From the NCBI GenBank assembly GCA_051025295.1, contig JBMGJV010000017.1: a stretch of 64,000 nt of DNA; one strand, written 5' to 3'. Source of the stretch: KBS-83 sp051025295. Its GTDB lineage: Bacteria; Acidobacteriota; Terriglobia; Terriglobales; Acidobacteriaceae. The translations under genes and the position numbers were made by a program. Numbering within the stretch: position 1 is the first letter of the stretch; each line of letters starts with the position of its first letter. The notes below the pieces were generated by a model. It did not search any database. It saw nothing but the letters and a program-made list of their open reading frames with translations, and was not told where the DNA came from. Shown here one piece after another: positions 16,531-25,657 of the stretch.

Positions 16531-18123
16531 ATGGCAGAGAGCACAAACGGCACGCACCAGAACGGCCATGTCAGCCCTAGCGGCATACATGAAGACGTCG
16601 ATCTGAACACACCCACCATGACCACAAGCAGCGGCCGTCCGGTGGGGGACAACCAGAACTCTGTTTCCGCCGGCGCGCGCGGCCCCCTGCTCCTGCAGGA
16701 CTATCTTCTCTTCGAGAAGATGGCGCACTTCAACCGGGAGCGCGTTCCCGAGCGCGTCGTCCATGCCAAGGGCTCGGGCGCCTACGGCACCTTCACGGTC
16801 ACGCACGACATCACCAAGTACACCTCGGCCAAGCTATTCTCGAAGGTCGGCAACCAGTGTGAGCTGATCGCCCGCTTCTCGACCGTCGGCGGCGAGAAGG
16901 GTTCCGCCGACACCGCGCGCGACCCCCGCGGCTTCGCGGTCAAGTTCTATACCGAAGAGGGCAACTGGGACATGGTCGGCAACAACACGCCGATCTTCTT
17001 CATCCGTGACCCGCTCAAGTTCGGCGACTTCATCCACACCCAGAAGCGCTGCCCGCAGAGCAATCTCAAGTCCCCCACCATGATGTGGGACTTCTGGTCG
17101 CTCTCGCCCGAGTCGCTCCACCAGGTCTCCTTCCTGTTCAGCGACCGCGGCACGCCGGATGGCTACCGCCACATGAACGGCTACTCCAGCCACACCTTCT
17201 CGCTGATCAACGCGAAGAATGAACTCTTCTTCGTCAAGTGGCACTTCAAGACCGCCCAGGGCAACAAGACCCTCAGCGCCGCCGAAGCGGAGCGCCTGGC
17301 CGGCTCCGATCCCGACTACTCGCAGCGCGACCTCTTCCACTCCATCGAAAAGGGCAACTTCCCCAAGTGGAATGTGAAGATCCAGGTCATGCCGGAGAGC
17401 GAGGTGGACAACTTCCACTTCAATCCGTTCGACCTGACCAAGGTCTGGCCGCACGGGGACTATCCGCTGATTGATGTCGGTGTGATGGAGCTGAATCGCA
17501 ACCCCGTGAACTACTTTGCCGAGATTGAGCAGTCGGCCTACAACCCCGTCAACATCGTGCCGGGCATGGGCTACTCGCCCGACAAGATGCTGCAGGCGCG
17601 CCTCGTCTCCTACCCGGATGCGCACCGCTACCGCATCGGTGTGAACTATGAAGCGCTGCCGGTCAACCGTCCGCGCTGCCCTGTGCACACCTACAACCGC
17701 GATGGCGCGATGCGCTTCGACGACAACGGTGGCTCGGCCCCGAACTACGAGCCGAACTCCTTTGGCGGCCCGAAGGAGAACCCGCAGTACATGGACCGGC
17801 CGGAGAGCCTGAGCGGCGAGCCGGCGGCCCGCTACAACCATCGCCATGACAAGAACCAGGACGACTACGCGCAGGTGACAGCGTTCTGGAACATGCTGAA
17901 GCCGGACGAACGCGAGCGCCTGGTCGAGAACATCGCCGGCGGCCTGGGCCAGACCTCCCGCGAGATCCAGCTTCGCCAGTTGCCGCACTTCTACAAGGCG
18001 CACAAGGACTACGGTGCAGCCGTCGAGAAGGCGCTCGACGGCGTGCGGGAGAAGCTCTCCGTCGCACAGCACGAGCCCGACCTCGCCGAGGTGGGCGCGG
18101 GCGATCGTCGGCCCGAGAAGTAG
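16531..18123 (+). CDS. Monofunctional haem catalase
   Basis: A 530-aa small-subunit-type catalase that breaks down hydrogen peroxide. The proximal motif RVVHAKGSGAYG carries the distal catalytic His78. Asn151 is in VGNNTPIFFIRDPLKFGDFI. The haem-ligand Tyr361 is in RLVSYPDAHRYRIG. The ATG at 16531 has GAGGAG 5 nt upstream; an in-frame TTG 6 codons earlier overlaps that Shine-Dalgarno and is unlikely. The first 40 residues are a polar extension absent in the shortest family members. There is no signal peptide, so it is cytoplasmic. An AT-rich PerR-like box lies just upstream, and a strong terminator follows, so it is monocistronic. Confidence 0.96.
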   Translation: MAESTNGTHQNGHVSPSGIHEDVDLNTPTMTTSSGRPVGDNQNSVSAGARGPLLLQDYLLFEKMAHFNRERVPERVVHAKGSGAYGTFTVTHDITKYTSAKLFSKVGNQCELIARFSTVGGEKGSADTARDPRGFAVKFYTEEGNWDMVGNNTPIFFIRDPLKFGDFIHTQKRCPQSNLKSPTMMWDFWSLSPESLHQVSFLFSDRGTPDGYRHMNGYSSHTFSLINAKNELFFVKWHFKTAQGNKTLSAAEAERLAGSDPDYSQRDLFHSIEKGNFPKWNVKIQVMPESEVDNFHFNPFDLTKVWPHGDYPLIDVGVMELNRNPVNYFAEIEQSAYNPVNIVPGMGYSPDKMLQARLVSYPDAHRYRIGVNYEALPVNRPRCPVHTYNRDGAMRFDDNGGSAPNYEPNSFGGPKENPQYMDRPESLSGEPAARYNHRHDKNQDDYAQVTAFWNMLKPDERERLVENIAGGLGQTSREIQLRQLPHFYKAHKDYGAAVEKALDGVREKLSVAQHEPDLAEVGAGDRRPEK

Positions 18124-18140
18124 ATCCATCCACGAGGTAA

Positions 18141-18179
18141 CAGACGGGGCGGGCTCAGGCCTGCCCCTTTTTTTGTCTG
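18141..18179 (+). terminator. Rho-independent terminator of catalase
   Basis: The stem GGGGCGGG/CCTGCCCC (one G-T pair, loop CTCAGG) is followed by seven T. Flanking CAGAC and GTCTG extend the pairing. It starts about 20 nt after the stop codon. Confidence 0.9.
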
Positions 18180-18265
18180 CCAGATCTCGCGCTATGTTTC
18201 GGGGCTATCGTGCTGGCGAGTGTTTCAATGGCCGCACAGGCTGCTAGTGGAGACGGGTTAGCCAA

Positions 18266-19243
18266 ATGGGAGCACGCGAGCGGGCCATCCTCGAAGCCAT
18301 CCGGACGCGCAGCCGCGCGTCCGGCGCAGTGCGCGTCGGCATCGGCGACGACGCGGCCGTGCTCGCCCTTCGGCCCGATGACGAACTGGTGGTCACCACC
18401 GATCTGTCACTCGAAGACGTACATTTCCGTCGCGCGTGGCATCCGCCCGAGGCAGTCGGGCGCAAGTGCCTCGCCCGCGGCCTCAGCGATGTCGCCGCCA
18501 TGGGCGCGCGCCCGCTCGCAGCCTTTCTCTCGCTCGCCGTGCCGAAGGACATGACGCAGCACCGCGGTGCGGCGAAGAGCTGGGTCGACCGCTTCTACGA
18601 CGGCCTGCTCTCGCTCGCCGATGAGTGCGCCGTGCCGCTCGCGGGCGGCGACCTGGCACAGTCGCCGCTTCAAGCCTCGGCGGACATCGTGGTGCTTGGC
18701 AGCGTCGAGCGTGGCCGCGCACTGCTGCGCTCCGGCGCACGCCCGGGCGATCTGCTCTACTGCACCGGAACCTTGGGCGGAGCCGCCGCGGAGCTGCGCG
18801 CGCTCACCGCGTCACCGCGCCACTTCCGCAACGTCGCCAACGCGCCGCTCGAGCATCCGCACTTCTTCCCGCAGCCGCGTCTCGCGGTCGGGCAGGCGCT
18901 GGTCCGGCGACGGCTCGCAACCGCGGCAATCGACATCAGCGACGGACTCTCCGTCGACCTCGAACACCTCTGCACCGAATCCGGATTGCGCGCCGAAGTA
19001 GAACAGTCATTGCTGCCAGTCGCGACCGGCGCCACGCTCGACGACGCACTCCACGGCGGCGATGACTACGAAGTGCTTTTCACCGCACCCGAGCCGGCAG
19101 TGATCCCGCGCCGCATCGCCGGTGTTCCCGTGAATCGCATCGGACGCATGCTGCGCACCTCGCGCTCGAAGCCGGCCATCACGATCGTCCAGAGCGATGG
19201 AACGCAAGCAGCACTCGCGGTGAAGGGCTGGGAGCACTTTTGA
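18266..19243 (+). CDS. thiL: Thiamine-monophosphate kinase
   Basis: ThiL phosphorylates thiamine monophosphate to the active cofactor thiamine diphosphate. The 325-aa length is typical. Motifs are VGIGDDAAVL (residues 24-33), TTDLSLEDVHFR with metal-binding Asp, VGRKCLARGLSDVAAMGARP (the PurM-like signature), and the C-terminal AIDISDGLSVDLEHL and HGGDDYEVLF. The start ATG has GGAG about 13 nt upstream. No thiamine biosynthesis genes lie nearby. It converges closely on nadV (16 bp between stops), an orphan cofactor-gene arrangement. Confidence 0.95.
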   Translation: MGARERAILEAIRTRSRASGAVRVGIGDDAAVLALRPDDELVVTTDLSLEDVHFRRAWHPPEAVGRKCLARGLSDVAAMGARPLAAFLSLAVPKDMTQHRGAAKSWVDRFYDGLLSLADECAVPLAGGDLAQSPLQASADIVVLGSVERGRALLRSGARPGDLLYCTGTLGGAAAELRALTASPRHFRNVANAPLEHPHFFPQPRLAVGQALVRRRLATAAIDISDGLSVDLEHLCTESGLRAEVEQSLLPVATGATLDDALHGGDDYEVLFTAPEPAVIPRRIAGVPVNRIGRMLRTSRSKPAITIVQSDGTQAALAVKGWEHF

Positions 19244-19259
19244 TCACTGCAACAAGGTG

Positions 19260-20693
19260 CTAGCCTGCAGCCTCGCTTGCTCGCCTGCGCACATCCGCCA
19301 GGCTCTGGTGCCGCAGCACCTCACCATCGCGGAACACTGGCTGCAGTAAATCGCCGGCCATCTCGCCGTTCCCCGGACAATGCACCGTCTCGAGTCCACG
19401 TTCAGTCCGGATCAGCGCAAGCTTGCCCCGCTTGGACTCTTTGCCGGCGTCCGTCACCGGATCCTTGAAGACATCGCGCAACTCTCCATCCACAATCGCG
19501 GCAGAGCACTTGAAGGCAAAGCGCTGCGTGTCCCGATGCACACGCTGCAGCAGCGCACCACCCATGCCGAAGATCAGGTTTGCCGCGGACCAGTGCTCGG
19601 CGAGTAGGGCATCGAGAATGCGCTCGATCGACTCGAGCCCTACGCCATCACCCCACAGCAGGCGCACCTTGGGGTGCAGCAACTTGTAACCGCTCTGGTT
19701 TTGCGTGCTGCCGAACCGCTCCGCCAGCAGCGGCAGCAACCGCAGCAGCACCTCCACCGGATCGCCTGAGTCCGGCCGCAGCACCAGCAGCCCATCGCGC
19801 GCGAGCACCACGTCGCGCAGCGTGCGCCCAAACATCTCTCCCGCCGCGCGGAACACGTCGAAGCTATCGACCACGATCGACACAATGCCGTCCGGGTACT
19901 GCTCGAGCACATTGCGGTACGCGTCAATCTCATGCGCGCGCCCCCACGCCGTCATCGTGCTGTGCTCGGTGGCAACCACCGATGTCGATGGCATCCAGTC
20001 CTCGGTCGCGTCCCCTCGGTAGTGCGCACGCAGCAGCACATTCGCGATCAGCGTGTCCGAAGTGCGGAAATGGACCAGGTGTGCCGCGCCGCCGATTGCG
20101 GCCGACTCTTCCGACGACACGCCGCGATAGCCGAAGTCGTGCAGCATCCTGTGCGCTGCCGCAGGCTCGTCGCCGCTGCGCCCGAGCGCGCTCCGGAGCA
20201 CCTGCAGAATCGCACCCGACAGGCTCGCCACGGTCACGGGATACCAGACCTTCAGCAGCAGCGTCTCCAGAAAGTTCGTCAGCCAGCAGCACGCCGGGTC
20301 CGTGTTGCGGATCGTCATCAGCACATTATGCGTGGGCACCAGCATGCCTTCGGGCACGGCGCGGATCTCGACCGGCAGCCGGCCTCCGTGGCGCTCGACG
20401 ATGTGCATCCAGCCCTCGCGATTGAAGATGCCGCGACTGCCGAAGTGTGCCGCGGCCAGCCGGTCGGCCTCGTCCACATCTGCCGCCGTCACGACTGCAC
20501 CAGCGAGATAGCTGCGCAGATAGGGCTGCAATCCAAAGAACGTCGTCGCCGGAAAGCGGCCGCCGCGCGACTCCAGGTAGCTGTAGATCTCGCTGGTGCC
20601 GGGCGGGTACTGCCGCCAGTGCGTCAGCTTGTAGCTGTCGCTCCGCAGCGGAAATGGAACATGCGGAACCAGCGAGTTGAGCGGACCAGGCAT
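19260..20693 (-). CDS. nadV: Nicotinamide phosphoribosyltransferase
   Basis: NadV joins nicotinamide and PRPP to give NMN in NAD salvage. The sequence matches the bacterial/vertebrate NAMPT group rather than PncB. It has SDSYKLTHWRQYPPGTSEIYS near the start, GYRGVSSEESAAIGGAAHLV, HFRTSDT, the phosphoribosyl-pocket block SVVATEHSTMTAWGR, IVVDSFDVFRAAG, LVLRPDSGDPVEVLL, and FGMGGALLQRVHRDTQRFAFK. The ATG at 20693 gives 477 aa. The frame continues 24 codons upstream to a TTG, but TACACT lies 9 nt before the ATG, favouring the shorter form with almost no leader. It is divergent from the LLM gene and convergent with thiL. Confidence 0.9.
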   Translation of the reverse strand: MPGPLNSLVPHVPFPLRSDSYKLTHWRQYPPGTSEIYSYLESRGGRFPATTFFGLQPYLRSYLAGAVVTAADVDEADRLAAAHFGSRGIFNREGWMHIVERHGGRLPVEIRAVPEGMLVPTHNVLMTIRNTDPACCWLTNFLETLLLKVWYPVTVASLSGAILQVLRSALGRSGDEPAAAHRMLHDFGYRGVSSEESAAIGGAAHLVHFRTSDTLIANVLLRAHYRGDATEDWMPSTSVVATEHSTMTAWGRAHEIDAYRNVLEQYPDGIVSIVVDSFDVFRAAGEMFGRTLRDVVLARDGLLVLRPDSGDPVEVLLRLLPLLAERFGSTQNQSGYKLLHPKVRLLWGDGVGLESIERILDALLAEHWSAANLIFGMGGALLQRVHRDTQRFAFKCSAAIVDGELRDVFKDPVTDAGKESKRGKLALIRTERGLETVHCPGNGEMAGDLLQPVFRDGEVLRHQSLADVRRRASEAAG

Positions 20694-20702
20694 CGACCGA
20701 CC

Positions 20703-20708
20703 AGTGTA
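20703..20708 (-). promoter_or_regulatory. -10 box of nadV, near-leaderless
   Basis: TACACT on the minus strand ends 9 nt before the chosen nadV ATG, with no Shine-Dalgarno between. It supports the start at 20693 over the longer frame. Confidence 0.45.
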
Positions 20709-20767
20709 GCGGGGGAACGATTGCAACTCCCGGGAGTCCTTCGTCGTCCGAGAATCATCGAACAATC

Positions 20768-21910
20768 ATGCATGCGGATTTCACCTCGGAAGCCGTGATC
20801 GACACGGGCAGCAGGCAGGTGCGGCTCTCCGTTCTGGATCAATCGCCGGTCCCGGAGGGCAGCACACCGGCGGACGCGATCCGGAACTCGATTGAGCTGG
20901 CGCGTCACGTCGAGCGGCTCGGCTACCACCGCTTCTGGATGTCTGAGCACCACGCCATGGACCTGCTGGCATGCACCGCGCCGGAGGTGCTGCTGGCGCG
21001 CATCGGTGCAGAGACGTCGCGCATCCGCCTCGGCTCCGGGGGCATCATGCTGCCGCACTACAGCCCGTTTAAAGTGGCGGAGGTTTTTCGCACACTGCAC
21101 GCGCTCTATCCCGGCCGGGTGGATCTTGGCATCGGTCGCGCGCCCGGCGGTGGCCCGCTCGAAGCGCATGCCCTGCGGCGCGATCGCACCCAGCGGCCCA
21201 CGGACGACTTCCCGGAGCAACTCACGGAGCTGCTGTCGTTCCTCGACCAGGGCTTCCCCCGCGAGCATCCGTTTTCGCAGCTCACCGTCTCGCCGGCCAT
21301 GCCGGGCGGCCCTGAGGTCTGGCTGCTCGGGTCGAGTCTGTGGAGCGCCGAAGCTGCCGCGCAGTATGGGCTGCCCTACGCGTTCGCGCACTTCTTCAGC
21401 CCCATCGCGACGCGGCGCGCGATGGAGCACTACCGCGAATCGTTCCGCGAGAGCGGGCACGCAGCGCGCCCCTACACCAGCATCGCCATCGGCGTGCTCT
21501 GCGCCGAGACAGACGAAGAAGCGCGCTTCCTCATGGCCAGCCCGCAACTGCTGATGCGGCGCATCCGCGCAGGTGATCGCCGCCCCGTGCCACGGCCTGA
21601 GATCGCGATTCGTGAGCTGGAGCGCCAGGGCCCGGTGCCGATGGAAGAAGGCGAGTGGCCGCGCTACATCTACGGCACGCCGGAACGCGTGCGTGAGCAG
21701 CTTGCCTCCGTCGCGAAGGCGCTCGATCTCGATGAGCTGATCGCGGTCACCATCGTGCACGATCACGAGGCGCGCCTGCGCTCCTATCAACTGCTCACGG
21801 GAAGCAACGTGTCACAGAACGGACCAGTCGATCAGAAGCAATGGGCTGCCGCAGGTGCAGGTACGCCTACCCAGCCCGATCCCAATTTCAGGGAAGGACG
21901 TCTCTCTTGA
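20768..21910 (+). CDS. LLM class flavin-dependent oxidoreductase
   Basis: A 380-aa luciferase-like monooxygenase of the MsnO8/YhbW type. The TIM-barrel signatures are LSVLDQSPVPEG near residue 20, GYHRFWMSEHHAMD, IRLGSGGIMLPHYSPFKVAE, and LYPGRVDLGIGRAPGGGP. YhbW-like proteins bind FMN and oxidise unknown substrates, so the physiological reaction here is unassigned. The last 25 residues are polar and probably disordered. Its TGA overlaps the ATG of the next gene (TGATG), so the SDR is translationally coupled and the two probably act in one pathway. It is divergent from nadV with 74 bp between. Confidence 0.9.
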   Translation: MHADFTSEAVIDTGSRQVRLSVLDQSPVPEGSTPADAIRNSIELARHVERLGYHRFWMSEHHAMDLLACTAPEVLLARIGAETSRIRLGSGGIMLPHYSPFKVAEVFRTLHALYPGRVDLGIGRAPGGGPLEAHALRRDRTQRPTDDFPEQLTELLSFLDQGFPREHPFSQLTVSPAMPGGPEVWLLGSSLWSAEAAAQYGLPYAFAHFFSPIATRRAMEHYRESFRESGHAARPYTSIAIGVLCAETDEEARFLMASPQLLMRRIRAGDRRPVPRPEIAIRELERQGPVPMEEGEWPRYIYGTPERVREQLASVAKALDLDELIAVTIVHDHEARLRSYQLLTGSNVSQNGPVDQKQWAAAGAGTPTQPDPNFREGRLS

Positions 21911-22617
21911 TGACAGAACAGCAGGTTGTAGTCATTGGCGGTTCCGAAGGGATTGGGCTCGCCGTCGCGAAGGCAGCGAGAGCTCTCGGTGCTCGAGTCC
22001 TGGCCGTCTCACGAACCAAAGCGAAGCTTGAAGCCGCGCAACAGGCTGTCAGCGGTCTAGACATCCGCGTCGCGGACATCAACGACAGGGCAGCGATCCA
22101 AGAGCTCTTCTCAGAACTCCCGGCTGTCGATCATGTCTACATCGCGGCTGGCAGCACGAAGATCGGCGGTCCGCTTGACGACCCGCTGCAGGACTTTCGC
22201 CAGAAGTTCGACGAACGCCTCTGGGGTTCGATCGAAGTCGTTCGCGCAGCGCATAGTCGCATGCGCCCCGGCGGTTCGTTCACCTTTACTGGTGGCCTCT
22301 CGTCCGACCGCCCCGTCAGTGGAGCCTGGGTGTCGGGCGTCGCGACGATGGCGACGGAACAACTGGCGCGCGTCCTCGCTCTGGAGCTTGCCCCCATTCG
22401 CTTCAACGCCATCTCCCCGGGCTATACAGACACGCCGATGTGGAACGACATCTTCCCGGATAGCGGATCACAGGCGCTCGCTGAGGTCACAAAGAAACAC
22501 CTCGTCCCTCGTCTCGCGACCGCAGACGAAGTCGCCCAGGCCGTACTGCTGCTGATGCAGAACGGAGCGATCACGGGTGAGACGATTCACGTCGATTGTG
22601 GAGCACGGTTGGTCTAA
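21910..22617 (+). CDS. SDR-fold oxidoreductase lacking the usual YxxxK
   Basis: A 235-aa short-chain dehydrogenase/reductase-like protein. The Rossmann motif is GGSEGIGLAVAKAA (residues 9-22), the usual GxxxGxG. The acidic strand end DIRVADIND and the AAGSTKIGG (NNAG-like) motif are present. Aligning LALELAPIRFNAISPGYTDT with family members places Ser and Thr where the catalytic Tyr and Lys normally lie. Some SDR subgroups with this layout are known, so it may be a non-classical enzyme or a binding protein. The ATG is read by coupling from the LLM gene, with AAGGACG about 12 nt upstream. It is part of a two-gene operon. Confidence 0.88.
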   Translation: MTEQQVVVIGGSEGIGLAVAKAARALGARVLAVSRTKAKLEAAQQAVSGLDIRVADINDRAAIQELFSELPAVDHVYIAAGSTKIGGPLDDPLQDFRQKFDERLWGSIEVVRAAHSRMRPGGSFTFTGGLSSDRPVSGAWVSGVATMATEQLARVLALELAPIRFNAISPGYTDTPMWNDIFPDSGSQALAEVTKKHLVPRLATADEVAQAVLLLMQNGAITGETIHVDCGARLV

Positions 22618-22635
22618 CGCTTCGCGCGAGCGCGG

Positions 22636-23844
22636 CTATGGGTGCCCGCTGAGCAGGTTACCCAGGTTGGTCGCCAGCCGGCAGCTCGCAATGCCGTACG
22701 CTCCCAGCGCGATCACGTAGCCCAGCATGGCGGGATAGAGCGGACTCCCGGTCCAACTCCATCTCGTCACGTTCTCGTCGGAGTAGGTCCGGCTCTGCCG
22801 CGCAGCGCCCGTGCTCTCAAGCGCGAGCACGACCAGCGTTGCGTTCACGGCAATCCCCGCGATCCAGCGCATCGCATCGTGCCCCAGCGGCAGCAGCAGC
22901 AACGGCGCACACAGCAGGGCCATCACCGCCCAGCGCAGCCGCGGCGCATAGTCACGGTCGCGCAGTGACCGCTCCAAGAGCCAGCCCAGCATCGCAAAGT
23001 AGGGCAGCGACAGCAGGCAGGTGAGCACGATCGCGCTGAGCAGCCGCGTGGTGTAGAGCGCACGCACAAAATGCAACTGCTGTGTGAGCGTGCTTGAGAG
23101 CACCAGGAACACCGTGCCCTCTAGCGGCATGTCGGTGCGCTGCTGCGCGGCGGCCAGGTACTCCGGGTGCGGGGCAGTCCACTTGCCGAAGTGCACGATA
23201 GCCACGAACGCCAGTCCCACCAGCACGACATGCATCACGGCAAGCGGCAGCGCGAGCCGTTTGCTGCGCACCCGGTCCAGCAGCAGCACAGCGATGGCTG
23301 GGTAGAACAGCAGCAGATTGGCCTCATGCACCAGCAGCGCCGCGATGCTGAGCACCAGCGACAGCACAAAGCCGGCCACCGCCGGCAGTTCCACCAGCGA
23401 CCACACTGCAAGCACCATCAGCACATACAGCACGCTGTCCAGATCGCCCGAGAGATACGCGAAGTGCGGCAGCAGCGCGGGCGCGGAGAAGAGCAGCGCT
23501 GCCAGCGCGCGCTGTTCCAGCGTGCCGAAGAAGAACCGGCGGAACGCGCCGTAGGTCGCGACCAGCACCGTCGCGAAGATCGCCATCTCGATCGCGAAGA
23601 TCGTGTGCAGGCTGAGAAAGCCAACGTGTGCGAGGAGCTCACCCAGCAAGCCCCGCTTCACAAACCCGTGCTGATAGTTGAGGAAGTAATGCGTCGGTCC
23701 GTAGGTGCGCCGGAACATGCCGCCCAGCCAGAGCAGCGACACCAGCAACGGCACTGCGGAGAGCAGGCCCGCGGCGCCCCGCACAAGGAGCGCCGGGCCC
23801 GGCGAGCCTGTTCGTTCTGCGACCAGCCGCGAAGAATGCATCAT
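22636..23844 (-). CDS. Multi-spanning inner-membrane protein, unknown function
   Basis: A 402-aa protein with about nine to ten hydrophobic segments, including residues 20-42, 78-100, 112-132, 140-185, 195-215, 265-290 and 310-345. There is no cleavable signal. Conserved-looking polar patches sit near the start (YGPTHYFLNYQHGFVKRGLLG) and in SGDLDSVLYVL. The pattern of a membrane GT-C-like fold with acidic residues early is suggestive, but I see no definitive glycosyltransferase motif. The ATG at 23844 is immediately followed by another Met. It converges on the SDR gene with 18 bp between stops. Confidence 0.75.
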   Translation of the reverse strand: MMHSSRLVAERTGSPGPALLVRGAAGLLSAVPLLVSLLWLGGMFRRTYGPTHYFLNYQHGFVKRGLLGELLAHVGFLSLHTIFAIEMAIFATVLVATYGAFRRFFFGTLEQRALAALLFSAPALLPHFAYLSGDLDSVLYVLMVLAVWSLVELPAVAGFVLSLVLSIAALLVHEANLLLFYPAIAVLLLDRVRSKRLALPLAVMHVVLVGLAFVAIVHFGKWTAPHPEYLAAAQQRTDMPLEGTVFLVLSSTLTQQLHFVRALYTTRLLSAIVLTCLLSLPYFAMLGWLLERSLRDRDYAPRLRWAVMALLCAPLLLLPLGHDAMRWIAGIAVNATLVVLALESTGAARQSRTYSDENVTRWSWTGSPLYPAMLGYVIALGAYGIASCRLATNLGNLLSGHP

Positions 23845-23904
23845 CGCTCCACTCAGATGCCGCCGCTTCCGCCACTAACAACCATGCGCCACGAAAACAG
23901 CGGG

Positions 23905-24933
23905 TTAGCTGCCGCCGTTTGCCCGCTGCACCTGGTCGATGATGCGCTGCAGCAGCACGATCCGGAAGTTGATGCGCCGGGCCACGTCCGGCAGGAACTC
24001 AGAGACATAATTCCCGATCGGCGCCGTCGCGATCGCCGTCACATACCGCGTCGTTGAGGCTTCGAAGCTCACCCTGCGCCCAGGCACGTAAACATTCCCC
24101 AGGCCGATTTGCACCCCTGTCGTGATCAGGTTGGAGTAGTTCAGCATGCCGCTGCCCGTGTCGCTCTGCGACCAGACCACCTGCGACGTGGCGTGCACGA
24201 TGCGCCGCCCGAACGACGCGTTCGGCGTGCGGTGGTAGTGCGGGTCCTGGTGCGTGACCGCCGGGATCAGGAACGTGCCGAAGAATTCGCCGATCGCCGT
24301 CTCGCAGTACGCCACTCCGAAGTTGCGGAAGTAGCCGCCCAGCCCCGGGCCATACGGCGAGTGCGGGTCCGACGCAACCGTAATGCCCGACAGAAAGCTG
24401 ACCGTCGCCAGGTTGTAGGGATCGCTGAAATTGCGCAGCGCCAGGTAGCCCTTCTGCCGCGCCGAGAGCGGGTGCGGGACCGCATCCAGAAAGCGCTGGA
24501 AGTAGTCGACGTTGGTCACGCAGCACAGATTCCGCGGTTCCAGGCTGCACAGGTTGTCGAGGCACGCGGCGGGGTGTGCGGGAATGCCCAGCGACTGCAG
24601 CCGCCTCTGTGGCAGCGACCGCGGCGTGGGGCTCACCGGCGGAAATCCCGGCGTGGTTGGCTTCTGCACCTGCGGCGATCCGGCCAGCCCCGCAGGCCCG
24701 GGGTCGAGCGTGATATCGATCTCCGGCGCAGTGCGCTGCGGCTCGGGAGCATCGGGCAGCGCATCCTCGGGATCGCTATGCGCTGGCGCAGAGGCCGCAC
24801 TCGCCGCCATCGCCGCCGGGCTGGCGCTGTGCATCGTTGCGGTCAGGGCGGACTGCGCATGCACCGTCAGCCCCATCCACAGCGGCGCAAGCGCCAGCAG
24901 GGCGAACCAGGAGCGTCGATGGCGGCAGGGCAT
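23905..24933 (-). CDS. Secreted or outer-membrane-associated protein conserved in Acidobacteriota (unknown)
   Basis: The chosen ATG at 24933 has GGAAGG about 13 nt upstream and gives 342 aa. A GTG 19 codons further up is possible. Residues 1-27 form a signal peptide (RSWFALLALAPLWMGLTVHA). A Pro/Ala-rich linker (30-110) precedes a folded region of about 200 aa with NFSDPYNLATVSFLSGI, YRNFG-like GGYFRNFGVAYCETAIGEFF and TRYVTAIATAPIGNYVSEF. A cysteine cluster lies near the start of that region (ACLDNLCSLEPRNLCC). The Gly- and aromatic-rich C-terminal segments resemble membrane-inserted strands or helices. I do not recognise a characterised family. Confidence 0.7.
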   Translation of the reverse strand: MPCRHRRSWFALLALAPLWMGLTVHAQSALTATMHSASPAAMAASAASAPAHSDPEDALPDAPEPQRTAPEIDITLDPGPAGLAGSPQVQKPTTPGFPPVSPTPRSLPQRRLQSLGIPAHPAACLDNLCSLEPRNLCCVTNVDYFQRFLDAVPHPLSARQKGYLALRNFSDPYNLATVSFLSGITVASDPHSPYGPGLGGYFRNFGVAYCETAIGEFFGTFLIPAVTHQDPHYHRTPNASFGRRIVHATSQVVWSQSDTGSGMLNYSNLITTGVQIGLGNVYVPGRRVSFEASTTRYVTAIATAPIGNYVSEFLPDVARRINFRIVLLQRIIDQVQRANGGS

Positions 24934-25381
24934 GCGGGCGGGCGGTTTCCTTCCGTGAAGGACGTCTGAATGGCTGATCAGGTCGCGCACTCGTTACACA
25001 ATTCCCGCAAGCATGGCTTTGGCGTCGGGCGGCCCCGTGTCACTCGTGACCCAGGCGCTCGGCCCCGCGCGGAACATCTGCTGCCGCTTCGGAGACGGGC
25101 ACGCGATGCACCGTCCCGTGGGCGATAGTAGCGCGGATTGTCTCGACGAAAGCGCCGAATCAGCAGGTTCACTTCCAATCGGAGCCGCCAGCCCACCGTT
25201 CTGGACCGGGCGATCCCGATCCGGAATGCGCCTCGCCGGGTCCGGATAGTCGTTGGCTCAGATGCATGCTTCGTCCACAGCGCCAAGGCATGCGCGCATT
25301 TACCGCGCGGGCACATCCGCAAGCGGGAGTCATTGACCACCGCACTCGCCCACGCGGAGACTAGGAAGCAGGAGATGCAGT
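24934..25381. other. 448-bp gap without a supported gene
   Basis: Divergent promoter space between the secreted 342-aa protein and the 91-aa gene. Open frames here are not backed by ribosome-binding sites or recognisable composition. No long repeat, tRNA or clear terminator is seen. Confidence 0.5.
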
Positions 25382-25657
25382 ATGAGCGAACCGACATCCC
25401 AATCCGGCAAAACCACCTTTGAGAACTTCGGCCGCAAGGTCGATGCCAGGGTGGGAAACGTGGGGCCGCGGATCGAAGACGAGGTCAAGCGCGTCATCGC
25501 CTACCTCAACGATCAGGTAGTGCCCCAGGCACGGCAGAACTCGTCCTCGGCCCTGCGCGCGGCCTCCGAACAGCTGAGCCGCCTCGCGGACTACCTAGAA
25601 AAACAACAGCACCCGCAGACCGTCGAAGACGCTCCCCGGGATTCACAGAGTGCATAA
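25382..25657 (+). CDS. Small helical protein, 91 aa, coupled to rlpA
   Basis: A 91-aa polar protein that is probably mostly alpha-helical (residues 15-75: RIEDEVKRVIAYLNDQVVPQ and SALRAASEQLSRLADYLEKQ), with no signal or membrane segment and no Cys. The ATG has AGGAG 9 nt upstream. Its last codons overlap the GTG start of rlpA by 8 nt, so the two are coupled. The heptad-like pattern suggests self-association or membrane-surface binding. Function unknown. Confidence 0.7.
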   Translation: MSEPTSQSGKTTFENFGRKVDARVGNVGPRIEDEVKRVIAYLNDQVVPQARQNSSSALRAASEQLSRLADYLEKQQHPQTVEDAPRDSQSA

